Of a DNA stretch of 64,000 nt, positions 55,382-64,000 are shown piece after piece (position 1 is the first letter of the stretch; the number at the start of each line of letters is the position of its first letter). A program made the translations under genes and the position numbers. The notes under the pieces were generated by a model that worked only from the letters and a program-made list of their open reading frames with translations, was not told the DNA's origin and did not search any database. Source of the DNA: Streptomyces sp. AV19 (GTDB lineage: Bacteria > Actinomycetota > Actinomycetes > Streptomycetales > Streptomycetaceae). Location: assembly GCF_015999245.1 (NCBI RefSeq), contig NZ_JAEAMR010000004.1, forward strand, positions 62,001 to 126,000. Reading direction: 5' to 3'.

Positions 55382-55719
55382 GGGGGGCCGCTCGTGACAG
55401 GACGCCGGGAGGGGCGGTGCGGGGCGGTCCGCGTGACGGATGCGTCCGGGTACTCCCCGGCGGTGTGGCACCGTGCGTGGCGCTGGGAGTCCGGGCGGCG
55501 CCCCGGGCGGTGCGGGGCGGCCTGTGTGACGGACGTGTGCGGGCACCCCGGGGCGGCGTGGCACCGCGCCCTGCGCCCGGAGTCCGTGGAGATCCGCCGG
55601 GACGGGCGGCGCCCCGGGCGGTGCGGGGCGGCCCGCGTGACGGACGCGTGCGGGCACCCCGGGGCGGCGTCGCACCGCACGCGGCACCCCGAGTCCGTGA
55701 AGATCCGCCGGAAGGGCAC
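55378..55719 (-). CDS. Possible small repeat protein
   Basis: 113 codons from GTG at 55719, whose G is the last base of the permease stop codon (TAG/GTG overlap), to a TGA at 55378-55380 that overlaps the next ATG (ATGA). The product has three copies of a 31-37 residue unit containing AAPGCPHxSVTxAAPHRPGRRP. Stop/start overlaps on both sides favour translation; strong GC bias and a second open frame through the same repeats argue caution. No family recognised. Confidence 0.35.
   Translation of the reverse strand: MPFRRIFTDSGCRVRCDAAPGCPHASVTRAAPHRPGRRPSRRISTDSGRRARCHAAPGCPHTSVTQAAPHRPGRRPDSQRHARCHTAGEYPDASVTRTAPHRPSRRPVTSGPP
55412..55718. repeat. Three tandem imperfect repeats
   Basis: Units begin with GGGCGGTGCGGGGCGG at 55412, 55505 and 55616, periods 93 and 111 bases; the difference is one 18-base block (GTGGAGATCCGCCGGGAC) missing from the first unit. 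Since 93 and 111 are multiples of three, the reading frame is preserved across all copies. Confidence 0.85.
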
Positions 55720-56489
55720 TACGCGTCGCGCCTCTTGAGCACCAGGTAGCCGCCCACCAGCGCGGCGGCCACCCAGAGCACCATGATCCCGAAGCCGCCC
55801 CAGGGCCCGTACGGCGCCTTGTCGTCGGCCAGCACCACCTTCATGACCTTCTGCCCGGCCTGGTCCGGCAGGTACTGGGCGACCTTCTCCGTCGCCGAGA
55901 CGGCGGCCAGGATGTTGGAGATCAGGAAGAAGAACGGCATCAGGATGCCCAGCGCCAGCATCGGCCCGCGCACCATCGTCGCGACGCCCATGGAGAACAC
56001 CGCGATCAGCGCCATGTACAGCCCGCCGCCGACCACCGCGCGCGCCACCCCCGGATCGCCCAGCGACGCCCGGTGCCCGCCGAGCATCGCCTGGCCGGCG
56101 AAGAAGGACAGGAAACTGGTGGCCATACCGACGACCAGCGCGAGCGCCGCCGCAATTGCGATCTTGCTGAACAGAAAGGTGCCGCGCTGCGGAACGGCCG
56201 CGAGCGAGGTGCGGATCATTCCGGTGCTGTATTCATTGGAGACCACCAGCACCCCGAAAACGATCAATGCGAGCTGGCCGAGTCCCATACCGGCGAAACT
56301 GACGAAGGTCGGATCGAAAGTCATCCGCTCGGCGACCGACATGTCGTCGAACTTGCTGTTCACCAATGCGCTGATCAGCACGCCGAGAGCGACGGTGACG
56401 AGGAAACCGGTGCCGAGCGTCCACACCGTGGAACGCACCGATTTGATCTTCGTCCATTCCGAGCGCAGAACCTGCGTGACCACGGCCAT
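55719..56489 (-). CDS. ABC-2 type transporter permease (pair 2)
   Basis: 256 residues, six membrane segments. VTQVLRSEWTKIKSVRSTVWTLGTGFLVTVALGVL and VVSNEYSTGMIRTSLAAVPQRGTFLFSKI closely match the other permease of the window, without its Pro-rich N terminus. ATG at 56489. The first third of the gene has noticeably more A/T third positions than its neighbours. It follows its ATPase gene by 2 bp. Confidence 0.92.
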   Translation of the reverse strand: MAVVTQVLRSEWTKIKSVRSTVWTLGTGFLVTVALGVLISALVNSKFDDMSVAERMTFDPTFVSFAGMGLGQLALIVFGVLVVSNEYSTGMIRTSLAAVPQRGTFLFSKIAIAAALALVVGMATSFLSFFAGQAMLGGHRASLGDPGVARAVVGGGLYMALIAVFSMGVATMVRGPMLALGILMPFFFLISNILAAVSATEKVAQYLPDQAGQKVMKVVLADDKAPYGPWGGFGIMVLWVAAALVGGYLVLKRRDA

Positions 56490-56491
56490 CG

Positions 56492-57427
56492 TCAGCCTCC
56501 CCCGCCCCACCGCGGGGCCCGGTCCGCGTGCGCGTGATACTCCACCGACTCCGCCGTCAGCCGCATGAACGCCTCCTCCAGCGAGGCCCGCTGCGGGCTC
56601 AGCTCGTGCAGGACGATGCGGTGCCGCGCGGCCAGCTCGCCCAGGTGCGCGGCGTCCTCACCGGTCACCTCCAGGGCGCCCTCCGCACCCGGCACGGCCG
56701 TGATCCCCGCGCCCGACAGCACGTCCCGCAGCCGCTCCTGCTCCGGCGAGCGCATCAGCACGAAGGGACGGGAGTTCTTCGCGATGAAGTCGGCCATCGA
56801 GGTGTCCGCCAGCAGCTTCCCCTGGCCGATGACGATCAGGTGCTCGGCGGTGAGCGCCATCTCGCTCATCAGGTGCGAGGAGACGAAGACCGTACGCCCC
56901 TGCGCCGCCAGCGATTTCATCAGCGTCCGGATCCAGTGGATGCCCTCCGGGTCCAGGCCATTGACCGGCTCGTCGAACATCAGGATCCGCGGGTCCCCCA
57001 GCAACGCCGCGGCGATGCCCAGCCGCTGGCCCATGCCGAGCGAGAACCCCTTGGAACGCTTCTTCGCCACCGACGTCAGACCCACCACGTCCAGCACCTC
57101 GGCCACCCGCGACCGCGGGATGCCGTTGCTCTCGGCCAGGCACAGCAGGTGGTTGTAGGCGCTGCGCCCGCCGTGCACGGCCTTGGCGTCCAGCAAGGCG
57201 CCCACCGTCCGCAGGGGGTTGTGCAGTTGCCGGTAGTGCCGGCCGTCGATGCGGACCGTGCCACCGGTGGGGTTGTCGAGATCGAGCATCATCCGCATGG
57301 TCGTCGACTTGCCCGCGCCATTGGGGCCGAGGAAGCCCGTGACGATGCCGGGACGGATGGTGCAGGTGAGGTGATCGACGGCGAGCCGGTCGCCGTAGCG
57401 CTTGGTCAGATCCTCCAGCTCGATCAT
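56492..57427 (-). CDS. ABC transporter ATP-binding protein (pair 2)
   Basis: 311 residues. Walker A GPNGAGKST, signature KGFSLGMGQRLGIAAAL, Walker B ILMFDEPVNGLDPEGIHW, H loop SSHLMSEMA. Long stretches are identical to the ATPase at 53263-54447, so the two pairs arose by duplication; this copy lacks the Pro-rich tail. ATG at 57427. The substrate is unknown. Confidence 0.93.
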   Translation of the reverse strand: MIELEDLTKRYGDRLAVDHLTCTIRPGIVTGFLGPNGAGKSTTMRMMLDLDNPTGGTVRIDGRHYRQLHNPLRTVGALLDAKAVHGGRSAYNHLLCLAESNGIPRSRVAEVLDVVGLTSVAKKRSKGFSLGMGQRLGIAAALLGDPRILMFDEPVNGLDPEGIHWIRTLMKSLAAQGRTVFVSSHLMSEMALTAEHLIVIGQGKLLADTSMADFIAKNSRPFVLMRSPEQERLRDVLSGAGITAVPGAEGALEVTGEDAAHLGELAARHRIVLHELSPQRASLEEAFMRLTAESVEYHAHADRAPRWGGGG

Positions 57428-57494
57428 TCACTCACGGTACGGGGCCGGGACCCGCCCCGCCACCGGAGGCGGGCCCTCCCCGTGGTGCGCCGTT

Positions 57495-58433
57495 TCAGCG
57501 GCTCTGCTGCGCCGGAACGCCGCGCGAGATCGGCTCGTCGTCGCCCGGCACCCCGGCCGCGGCCACCGCCGCGCCGGTCAGCGTGGCCAGCATCTCGCGG
57601 ACGTTGGTCAGCTGGGCGTTGATGCTGTCGCGGCGGTTGGTCAACGCCGCCAGCTCCCGCTCGGACTCGCTGCGGATGCGGTCCGCCTTGGCGTTGGCGT
57701 CGGCCACGATGTCCTCGGCCTGGCGCTGCGCGGTCTCCACCGTCTGGCGCGCCCGCCGCTCCGCGTCCGTGCGCAGCTTCTCCGCCTCCAGGCGCAGCTG
57801 CTCGGCCCGGTGCTCGATCTCCGCCAGCCGCTTCTCCGCCTTCGCCTGCCGCGAGGCCAGGTCGCGCTCCGACTGCTCGCGCCGCTTGGCCAGGTTCGTC
57901 TCGAAGTCCGCCGCCGCCTGGGCCGCCTTGGCGCGCGTCTCCTCGAAGAGGGCGTCCGCCTCCTCGCGCTTGGACTGCGCGTCCTTCTGCGCCTCCGCCC
58001 GCAGCTGCGCGGAGTCCCCCTTCGCCTTCTCGACGATCCGCGCGCCCTCGTCCTCCGCCTTGGACTTGCGGTCGGCGGCGAACGACTCGGCGTCGTTGCG
58101 CACTTGCTGCGCCGCCGACTCCGCCAGCTCACGGTGCTGCTCGGCGGCCCGGCGGGCCTCCTCCCGCAGGTCCTTGGCCTCTTCCTCGGCCAGCCGCAGG
58201 ATCTTCTCGACCCGGGCGCCGAGCCCCGCGTACGAGGGCTCCGCGTCATTGATCTGTGCCTGAGCGTTCTGCGTTTCGAGGTGCAGCTCCTCGATGCGCT
58301 TTTCCAGAGAGGTGATGCGCGCCAGCGCGCTGTCACGGTCGGCGACGAGCTTGGTAATGCGGTCGTCCACCTGGCCGCGGTCGTATCCGCGCCGCACGAG
58401 CTCGAAGCCGAAGGGGGAGGAAGTGTCGCTCAT
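57495..58433 (-). CDS. filP: Intermediate-filament-like coiled-coil protein FilP
   Basis: 312 residues, nearly all coiled coil after a short DivIVA-like opening (FGFELVRRGYDRGQVDDRITKLVADRDSALARITSLEKRIEEL). Long Ala/Glu/Arg-rich hendecad/heptad repeats run from about residue 60 to 270. FilP forms cytoskeletal filaments behind growing hyphal tips and is recruited by DivIVA. ATG at 58433. Older annotation calls it cellulose-binding, which the sequence does not support. Adjacent to scy, as in S. coelicolor. Confidence 0.95.
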   Translation of the reverse strand: MSDTSSPFGFELVRRGYDRGQVDDRITKLVADRDSALARITSLEKRIEELHLETQNAQAQINDAEPSYAGLGARVEKILRLAEEEAKDLREEARRAAEQHRELAESAAQQVRNDAESFAADRKSKAEDEGARIVEKAKGDSAQLRAEAQKDAQSKREEADALFEETRAKAAQAAADFETNLAKRREQSERDLASRQAKAEKRLAEIEHRAEQLRLEAEKLRTDAERRARQTVETAQRQAEDIVADANAKADRIRSESERELAALTNRRDSINAQLTNVREMLATLTGAAVAAAGVPGDDEPISRGVPAQQSR

Positions 58434-58556
58434 GGGGTTCCTGTCGAAAGAGACCGGTGAGGTGATAAGGGAATCCTAGGGCGGTGAGCGGCGTCGTATG
58501 GAGTGGATTGGCGTACTGGGTCGGGGGATTGGGAATTTCTCCCCTCGAATGAGTGG

Positions 58557-61500
58557 CTACTTCCGGTCCTGCTTGCCACTCGAACGAGTAGCGCCGGCAC
58601 CGGCCGTCGCCTTCACCCCGCCCTCCTTGGAGCCGCCTGCCCCGGGGGACTCAAATGATTCCAACGCCTCCAACACGTCCTGGACACGGGAAATCTCCGC
58701 CTGGATGTCCTCGCGGCGCTTCACCAGCGCCTCCAACTCGCTGCGGCCGCCCTCGACAAGACTCCGGGCCTCCTGCCCGGCCTCGGTGCGCAGGCGCTCC
58801 GACTCGCGTACGGCCTCGGCACGCATCCGCTCCGCGTCGCGCACCGCGGTCGTCTTCTTCTGCTCCGCCTCCTTCAGCAGCCCCTCCGCCTTCTTCACCG
58901 CGGCGATGCGCACCTTGCTCGCCTCGCCGCTCGCGTCCGACAGCAGCTGCTTGGCCTTCGCCTCGGCCTGCGCCAGCTGCTCGGTCGCCGCCGCGACGAG
59001 CTTGTCGCAGCGCTCGCCCGCCGACTGCATCGCCTCGGACGCCTCCCGGCGCGCGCGGTCGTGCAGCTCCTCGACCTCGCTCTCGATCCGGGCCCGCAGC
59101 TCGTCCGTCCGGTCCCTTATGGCGGTCGCGTCCCCGCGGGCCTCGGCCAGCAGCGTGTCCGCGTCCGTACGGGCCCGCTCCACCAGCGCGTTGCCCTCGC
59201 CGGTGGCCTCCGCCACGAGGCGCTCGGCCTCCCGGCGGGCGGCACCGACCATGGTGTCCGCCTGCTCCTCGGCCGCGGCGGCGGTCTTCACCGCCTCCTC
59301 CTGCGCCTTGGCGATCAGCGCGTCCGCCTGCTCGGCGGCCTCGGTACGCCGCTGGGCGGCCGCGTCCCGCGCCTCGTCGACCGTGCGCTCGGCCTCCTCG
59401 CGGGCCGCGGCCCGCACCCGCTCGGCCTCCAGCACCGCGTCGGCCTTGACCTTCGCCGAGTCGGCGCGCGTGCTGTTGGCGTTCTCCTGCGCCGCCGCCA
59501 GGGCGGCCTGCCCCTCGGCGGCCATCCGCTCCGCCTCGGCCGTCGCCTCCGCGATCAGCTCGTCCGCCTGCCGCGCCGCCTCGGCCCGGCGGGCACCCGC
59601 CGCCTTGCGCGCCTCGTCGGCCGTCCGCGCGGCCTCCTGACGGGCGCTCTCCAGCGCCGCCGCGGCGTCCGCCCGCACCCGCTCGGCCTCCGCCTTCGCG
59701 TCCGCGACCGTCCGCTCCGCCTCGGCCGCGGCCCGCGCCCGCTGCTCCTCGACCGCCCGCCGCGCCTCCTCGGCCGCCCGGGCCGCCTCGGCCCGCAGCT
59801 TCTCGCCCTCGGCCGTGGCCTCGGCGATCAGCTCGTCCGCCTGCCCGGCGGCCTCCGTGCGGCGCCGGTTGGCCGCCTCCCGGGCCTCGTCGACGATGCG
59901 GTCGGCGTCGTCCTGCGCCGAAGAGGTCAGCTCCGCCGCCTCGTTGACGATCCGCTCGGCCTCCACGCGGCCGTCCGCGCGCATCTTGTTCGCGTCCTCG
60001 CGGGCCTCCGCCTTGGCGCGCGTCGCGTCCTGCTCGGCCTGCGCCAGCGCGTCGGAGGCGTCGGTGCGCATCTGCTGCGCCCGCGCCGAGGCGTCCGAGA
60101 CCAGCCGCTCCGCCTCCGCGGTCGCCTTCGCCAGCAGCTCGTCCGCCTGCCCGGCGGCCTCGACCCGGTGCGCGTCCGCCGCGTCCCGCGCCTCGTCCAC
60201 CAGGGCCGTCGCCTCGGCGCGCAGTCGCTCCGCGTCCGCGGCCGCCTGCGCGCGCTCGGCCTCGGCGGTCTCCTCCGCCTCCTCCAGCGCCCGGGCCGCC
60301 TCCGAGCGCAGCCGCTCGCCCTCCGCCCTCGCCTCCGCGACCAGCGCGTCCGCCTGCTCCGCGGCGTCCGCGCGGCGCTTGTTGGCCGCCTCGCGGGCCT
60401 CCTCCAGCACACGGGCGGCGTCCGCCTCCACGCGCTCGCCCTCGGCGATCGCCTCGGCCACCGTGCGCTCGGCCAGGTCCCGGGCCGCCTCCGCGGCCGA
60501 CTGGGCCTCGGCGCGGATGCGCACCGCGTCCTCGCGGGCGCCCTCGCGCTCCTCGTACGCCTCGGCGCGGACCCGGTCCGCCTCCTCCTGCGCCTCGGTG
60601 ACGGTCCGCTCGGCGCTGTGCTCGGCCGCCGAACGCAGCCCGGCGATCTCCTCCTCGGCCTGCTCGTGCAGGCCCGCGACCGACTCCCGCACCTGCTGGG
60701 CCGTCTGCTCCGCCGCCGACACCAGCTCGCCGGCGCGCTGCTCGGCCTCCTCGACCAGGCGCTCGGCCTCCTGCTGCGCCTCGGCGACCCGCTTGCGCGC
60801 CGCGGCCAGCAACTCCTCGCTCTGCTCGTGCGCCGCCTCGCGCTCCGCCTGTGCCTCCGCACGGGCGTCGCCCAGCAGCTCGTCGGCCTCGCGCCGGCGC
60901 CGCGCGGCCTCCTCCTTGGCCGCCTCCAGCGCCTCGGCGGCCTCCGCCGCCGTCCGCTCGGCCGCCGCGTTCGCCTCGGCCCGGAGCCGGTCGGCGGCCT
61001 CCTGGGCCTCCGACCGCACCAGCTCCGCCTCTTCGTCCGCCCCGGCTCGCAGCAGCTCCGCCGCCGCCTCGGCCTCGGCCCGCAGCGCGGCCGCCTCCCC
61101 GGCGGCCTCCGTACGCTGCTTCTCGGCGTCCTCCTCGGCCTGCGCCCGCACCGCGCGGACCCGCTCCGCGGCCTCCGTGCGCTGCCGCTCGGTCTCCTCG
61201 GCCGCCTCCCGGCGCAGCCGCTCGGCCTCCGTACGGGCCTCGCGCAGCGCCTCCTCGGCGGCCTCGACCCGCTGCCCGGCCTCGGTGTGCAGCCGCGTCA
61301 GCTCCGCATCGGCCTCCTCGCGGCGCTCCTCGGCGGCCCGCTCGGCCTCCTCGCGCAGCGTCCGCGCGGCCTCGGCCGCCTCCGAGCGGGTGCGCTCGGC
61401 GTGGTCCTCGGCCTCCTCGGCCATCTCCTCGGCCTCGGCCCGGGCCCGCTCCAGCAGCTCCTCGGCCTGCTTGCGCAGCGTCGCGGCGCGCCCGTCCGCC

Positions 61501-63041
61501 TCGGTGCGCACCCGCGCGGCCTCGGCCGTGGCGCCCGAGCGGGTCTCCTCCGCGTCGGCCTTGGCCTTGGCCAGCAGCTCCTCGGCGGTGCTGGCCGCCT
61601 CCTCGACCTTCTGCAGCGCCTCGCGGCGCGCCTCGCCGCGGATCCGCTCGCCCTCGGCGACCGCGTCCGCGCGCAGCTGCTCCGCCTCGCCGCGCAGCCG
61701 CCGCGCCTCCTCCTGGAGCTCGACGGTCCTGGCGCGGTACTCCTTGGTGTCGTCCTTCGCCCCGGCCTTGAGCTGCTCGGCGGACTCCTCGGCCTGCGCC
61801 CGCAGCCGCTCGGCCTCGGTCTCCGCCTCCTTGCGGATGCGCTCGGCCTCCTCGGCGGCCGACTTCGTGGTGGCCCGCGCGTCCTCCGACGCCTTGGAGA
61901 GCATCTCCTCGGCGCTCCGGGCGGCCTTCGCCAGCTGGGCGGCGGAGTCCTCGGCGGCCGCGCTGCGGGCCTTCTCCAGCTCCTCGGCCAGCAGCCGCTC
62001 GGCCTTGGCCGCGGACTCGTCGCGCAGCTGCTCGGCCTCGGCCCGCAGGGCCTCGGCCTCCTTGGTCTTCTCGCTGACGACCCGGGCGATCTCGGCGCGC
62101 GTGGTGCGGGTGCGCTGCTCGTTCTCCGCCTCGGCCTCGGCCAGCCGGCCGGCCGCGGTCCGCTCGGCGTCGGAGACCAGCTTCTCCGCCTCGGCGCGCG
62201 CCTCGCGCAGCGCCGTCCCGGCCTCCTGCATCCGGGCCTCGGCGGTCCGGGTCAGCTCGGCGGCGGCCGTACGCGCCTGGTCGGACTCGGCGCCCGCGTC
62301 CGTACGCAGCCGCTCGGCGTGGTCGGTGGCCTCCTGGGCCTGCTGGGACGCGGCGGTCAGCAGCCGCTCGGCGTCCGTGCGCGCCCGGCGCAGGATCGCT
62401 TCGGCTTCGGCGCGGGCCTCCTCGGCCGCGGCCGCCAGCCGGGTGCGGGCCTGCTCGGTCAGCCGCTGGGCCTCGGCGCGGGCGGTGCCGAGCGACTGCT
62501 CGGTCTCGGCCCGCGTCTCCTCCATCAGCCGGCGGGCCTGCGACTCGGTGCGCGAGCGCAGCTGCTCGGCCCAGGCCACGTTCTCGTTGACGTGCGACTC
62601 GACGGTCGCCCGGCGCTCGTTGAGCTCCTCGTCCAGCCGCTGGCGCCGGGCCACGGCCTCGGCGTGCAGTTCGGCCTCCATCCGGGCCTGCCGCTCGGCG
62701 TGCTCCTGGAGGAGGCGCTGGGTCTGGGCGCGGGCCTCGCGCAGCTCGCGCTCGGCGTCCGCGCGCAACTGGTCCGCCTGGATCTGGGCGTTGCGGAGCA
62801 GCTGCTCGGCCTGGTAGTCGAGACCGGCCGCGTCGTACGCGGGACGGTGGGCCAGGGCGCGGCGCGCCTCATGGAGCTTGGCGCGCAACACCTCGACCTG
62901 GTACCCGAGGTCGTCGGCGTGCTGGACCGCCTTCTCCCGCTCCTTCTTCAGCCGCTCCATCTCGGCCTCGAATTGCGAGAGGTGGTCGGTTTCAGCCCGC
63001 TGGCTGTCCTGGCGCTCGTAGCCCCGCACTGCGCGGTCCAT
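58557..63041 (-). CDS. scy: Scy, polarity-centre coiled-coil scaffold
   Basis: About 1494 residues; the S. coelicolor protein is shorter (about 1326 as I recall). N terminus YERQDSQRAETDHLSQFEAEMERLKKEREKAVQHADDLGYQVEVLRAKLHEARR resembles DivIVA-like coils, then an almost uninterrupted Ala/Glu/Arg coil to residue 1450. A box with QAD-x-L recurs at codons starting 60356, 60149, 59843, 59570 and 59330. Scy assembles DivIVA, FilP and ParA at tips. ATG at 63041 has AGGGGA upstream; GTG at 63029 is an alternative. Confidence 0.95.
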   Translation of the reverse strand: MDRAVRGYERQDSQRAETDHLSQFEAEMERLKKEREKAVQHADDLGYQVEVLRAKLHEARRALAHRPAYDAAGLDYQAEQLLRNAQIQADQLRADAERELREARAQTQRLLQEHAERQARMEAELHAEAVARRQRLDEELNERRATVESHVNENVAWAEQLRSRTESQARRLMEETRAETEQSLGTARAEAQRLTEQARTRLAAAAEEARAEAEAILRRARTDAERLLTAASQQAQEATDHAERLRTDAGAESDQARTAAAELTRTAEARMQEAGTALREARAEAEKLVSDAERTAAGRLAEAEAENEQRTRTTRAEIARVVSEKTKEAEALRAEAEQLRDESAAKAERLLAEELEKARSAAAEDSAAQLAKAARSAEEMLSKASEDARATTKSAAEEAERIRKEAETEAERLRAQAEESAEQLKAGAKDDTKEYRARTVELQEEARRLRGEAEQLRADAVAEGERIRGEARREALQKVEEAASTAEELLAKAKADAEETRSGATAEAARVRTEADGRAATLRKQAEELLERARAEAEEMAEEAEDHAERTRSEAAEAARTLREEAERAAEERREEADAELTRLHTEAGQRVEAAEEALREARTEAERLRREAAEETERQRTEAAERVRAVRAQAEEDAEKQRTEAAGEAAALRAEAEAAAELLRAGADEEAELVRSEAQEAADRLRAEANAAAERTAAEAAEALEAAKEEAARRRREADELLGDARAEAQAEREAAHEQSEELLAAARKRVAEAQQEAERLVEEAEQRAGELVSAAEQTAQQVRESVAGLHEQAEEEIAGLRSAAEHSAERTVTEAQEEADRVRAEAYEEREGAREDAVRIRAEAQSAAEAARDLAERTVAEAIAEGERVEADAARVLEEAREAANKRRADAAEQADALVAEARAEGERLRSEAARALEEAEETAEAERAQAAADAERLRAEATALVDEARDAADAHRVEAAGQADELLAKATAEAERLVSDASARAQQMRTDASDALAQAEQDATRAKAEAREDANKMRADGRVEAERIVNEAAELTSSAQDDADRIVDEAREAANRRRTEAAGQADELIAEATAEGEKLRAEAARAAEEARRAVEEQRARAAAEAERTVADAKAEAERVRADAAAALESARQEAARTADEARKAAGARRAEAARQADELIAEATAEAERMAAEGQAALAAAQENANSTRADSAKVKADAVLEAERVRAAAREEAERTVDEARDAAAQRRTEAAEQADALIAKAQEEAVKTAAAAEEQADTMVGAARREAERLVAEATGEGNALVERARTDADTLLAEARGDATAIRDRTDELRARIESEVEELHDRARREASEAMQSAGERCDKLVAAATEQLAQAEAKAKQLLSDASGEASKVRIAAVKKAEGLLKEAEQKKTTAVRDAERMRAEAVRESERLRTEAGQEARSLVEGGRSELEALVKRREDIQAEISRVQDVLEALESFESPGAGGSKEGGVKATAGAGATRSSGKQDRK

Positions 63042-63199
63042 CCGTCCCCTGGTCGCGTCGGTGGCCGGCCCCGTGCGTGGTGGTGGAACCCGGAGCCCGC
63101 CCTTCCGAAGAAATGGTGTCAGATCATCGGCACAGCCTGGGCCGGGCCCCACCCGTACCCCGGCCGAACCTGCACTCTACCGGCCGGGGCAGGTGTGGG

Positions 63200-63640
63200 T
63201 CAGTGCTCCTCGGCCGGGCGGGGCGCCGAGGTGACCAGTTCCGTCAGCACCCCGTGACAGTCCTTGGGGTGCAGGAAGGTGATGCGGGATCCCATCGATC
63301 CGGTGCGCGGGGCGTCGTACAGCACGCGTACGCCCTTGTCCCGGATCGTCCCGGCGTCCCCGTCCACGTCCGCGGTGCCGAAGGCGATGTGGTGCACGCC
63401 CTCGCCGTTCTTCGCGAGCCACTTGCCGACCGGCGAGTCGTCGCGGATGGGCTGGAGGAGCTGGAGGTACGAGGCACCCCCGTCCGAGGTCTCGTTGATC
63501 TTCAGCATGGCCTCGCGTACCCCCTGCTCCTCGTTGACCTCGGTATGGAACACCTCGAAGCCGTAGGTGGCACGGTAGAACTCGACGGTGGCGTCGAGGT
63601 CGGTGCAGGCGATCCCGATGTGGTCGATGCGCGTCAGCAT
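63200..63640 (-). CDS. mce: Methylmalonyl-CoA epimerase
   Basis: 146 residues, one vicinal-oxygen-chelate unit. Metal ligands: His7 (LTRIDHIGIACTDLD), His in GEGVHHIAFGTADV and the Glu of HGVLTELV. It interconverts (2R)- and (2S)-methylmalonyl-CoA, linking propionyl-CoA to succinyl-CoA and supplying polyketide extender units. ATG at 63640. The B12 adenosyltransferase gene in the window serves the same route through the mutase. Confidence 0.95.
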   Translation of the reverse strand: MLTRIDHIGIACTDLDATVEFYRATYGFEVFHTEVNEEQGVREAMLKINETSDGGASYLQLLQPIRDDSPVGKWLAKNGEGVHHIAFGTADVDGDAGTIRDKGVRVLYDAPRTGSMGSRITFLHPKDCHGVLTELVTSAPRPAEEH

Positions 63641-63785
63641 GGAACCAGTGCACCGCCGCGCGGAGCGGTCACGCAACGTGCGCGCGATCACACCGACGGG
63701 CCGGTGACCGAGTGGTGTACCGCTCAGTACATTGACGAAACACCCTCGACACCGACGTCAACCCCCGCCCGAAGGAGCCCCGTCC

Positions 63786-64000
63786 ATGTCTGGCACGAAC
63801 GGTTCGACCGGCACCACCTCCGTGATCGTCGCGGGCGCGCGGACGCCCATGGGCAAGCTGCTCGGCTCGCTGCGGACGTTCTCCGCCGCCGACCTGGGCG
63901 GGGTGGCCATCAAGGCCGCGCTGGACCGGGCGGGCATCGGCGGTGACCAGGTGCAGTACGTGATCATGGGACAGGTCCTCACGGCCGGCGCCGGGCAGAT
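63786..64000 (+). CDS. Acetyl-CoA C-acetyltransferase (thiolase), 5' part
   Basis: The first 71 residues, cut by the window end. [62 protein letters not shown] is the N-terminal thiolase signature; the catalytic Cys lies beyond the window. ATG at 63786 with AAGGAGCC upstream. Condenses two acetyl-CoA or cleaves acetoacetyl-CoA. Divergent from mce. Confidence 0.92.
   Translation, partial: MSGTNGSTGTTSVIVAGARTPMGKLLGSLRTFSAADLGGVAIKAALDRAGIGGDQVQYVIMGQVLTAGAGQ

Noticed and set aside
55412..55718. CRISPR-like array
   Set aside because: Only three units with long, imperfect repeats and no unique spacers of constant length; no cas genes.
59061..63257. A very long open frame on the strand opposite scy
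   Set aside because: It mirrors the Ala/Glu/Arg repeat of Scy; the product is Leu/Arg/Gly-rich low complexity with no domain, as expected from G+C-rich antisense frames.

Overview
The window reads as a Streptomyces chromosome-core segment. G+C is very high, GTG and TTG starts are common, and the gene order lysA-hom-thrC-thrB-rho-(LCP)-rpmE-prfA-prmC-(Sua5)-(LMW-PTP)-glyA-(WecA-like)-atpIBEFHAGDC, followed later by nucS, filP, scy and mce, matches what I recall of the rho/atp region of S. coelicolor (about SCO5350-SCO5399). No plasmid, phage, CRISPR or complete insertion sequence was seen.

Layout. 1-12.4 kb is a mixed flank: a MarR regulator, a PP2C-like protein, a complete conservon (cvnA-cvnB-cvnC-cvnD, a membrane-sensor/Ras-like GTPase module) followed at once by a styrene-monooxygenase-like flavoprotein, an NlpC/P60 wall hydrolase, a TetR regulator with an AurF-type diiron oxygenase, a polysaccharide deacetylase, and two tRNA-Arg genes (anticodons ACG and CCG) on the minus strand. 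12.6-19 kb holds a lone receiver, an ArgRS remnant (NrtL), then lysA, hom, thrC and thrB (aspartate-family amino acids). 19-29.5 kb holds rho with a long leader, an LCP wall ligase, rpmE, prfA, prmC, a threonylcarbamoyl-AMP synthase, a phosphatase homologue lacking its nucleophile, glyA and a WecA/MraY-type transferase. 29.7-37.6 kb is the F1Fo ATP synthase operon, closed by an 18-bp-stem hairpin.

38-50 kb carries a DUF2550 protein, a secreted GH18 chitinase with a classic direct-repeat promoter next to a NarL-type two-component pair, a PduO-type adenosyltransferase, 3-hydroxybutyryl-CoA dehydrogenase, a STAS protein, a large STAND-like membrane ATPase and NucS mismatch endonuclease. 50-58 kb contains an SCO5389-like protein, an LLM flavoprotein, a small Zn-ribbon protein, two paralogous ABC-2 export pairs and a GGCT-like unknown. 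57.5-64 kb has the apical-growth coiled-coil proteins FilP and Scy, methylmalonyl-CoA epimerase and the start of a thiolase.

Things that do not fit routine annotation: large nested palindromes of one family fill three convergent gene gaps (611-855, about 38.1-38.7 kb, 48.95-49.23 kb); a 131-bp element with perfect 19-bp inverted ends sits in a fourth; the rho leader contains a hairpin that overlaps a 19-codon ORF; a possible 113-codon repeat ORF is stop/start coupled to the genes on both sides; the LMW-phosphatase homologue has Ser for the nucleophilic Cys; the chitinase promoter repeats lie in the last codons of a response regulator; and the 3' end of the adenosyltransferase gene is duplicated as a fragment.
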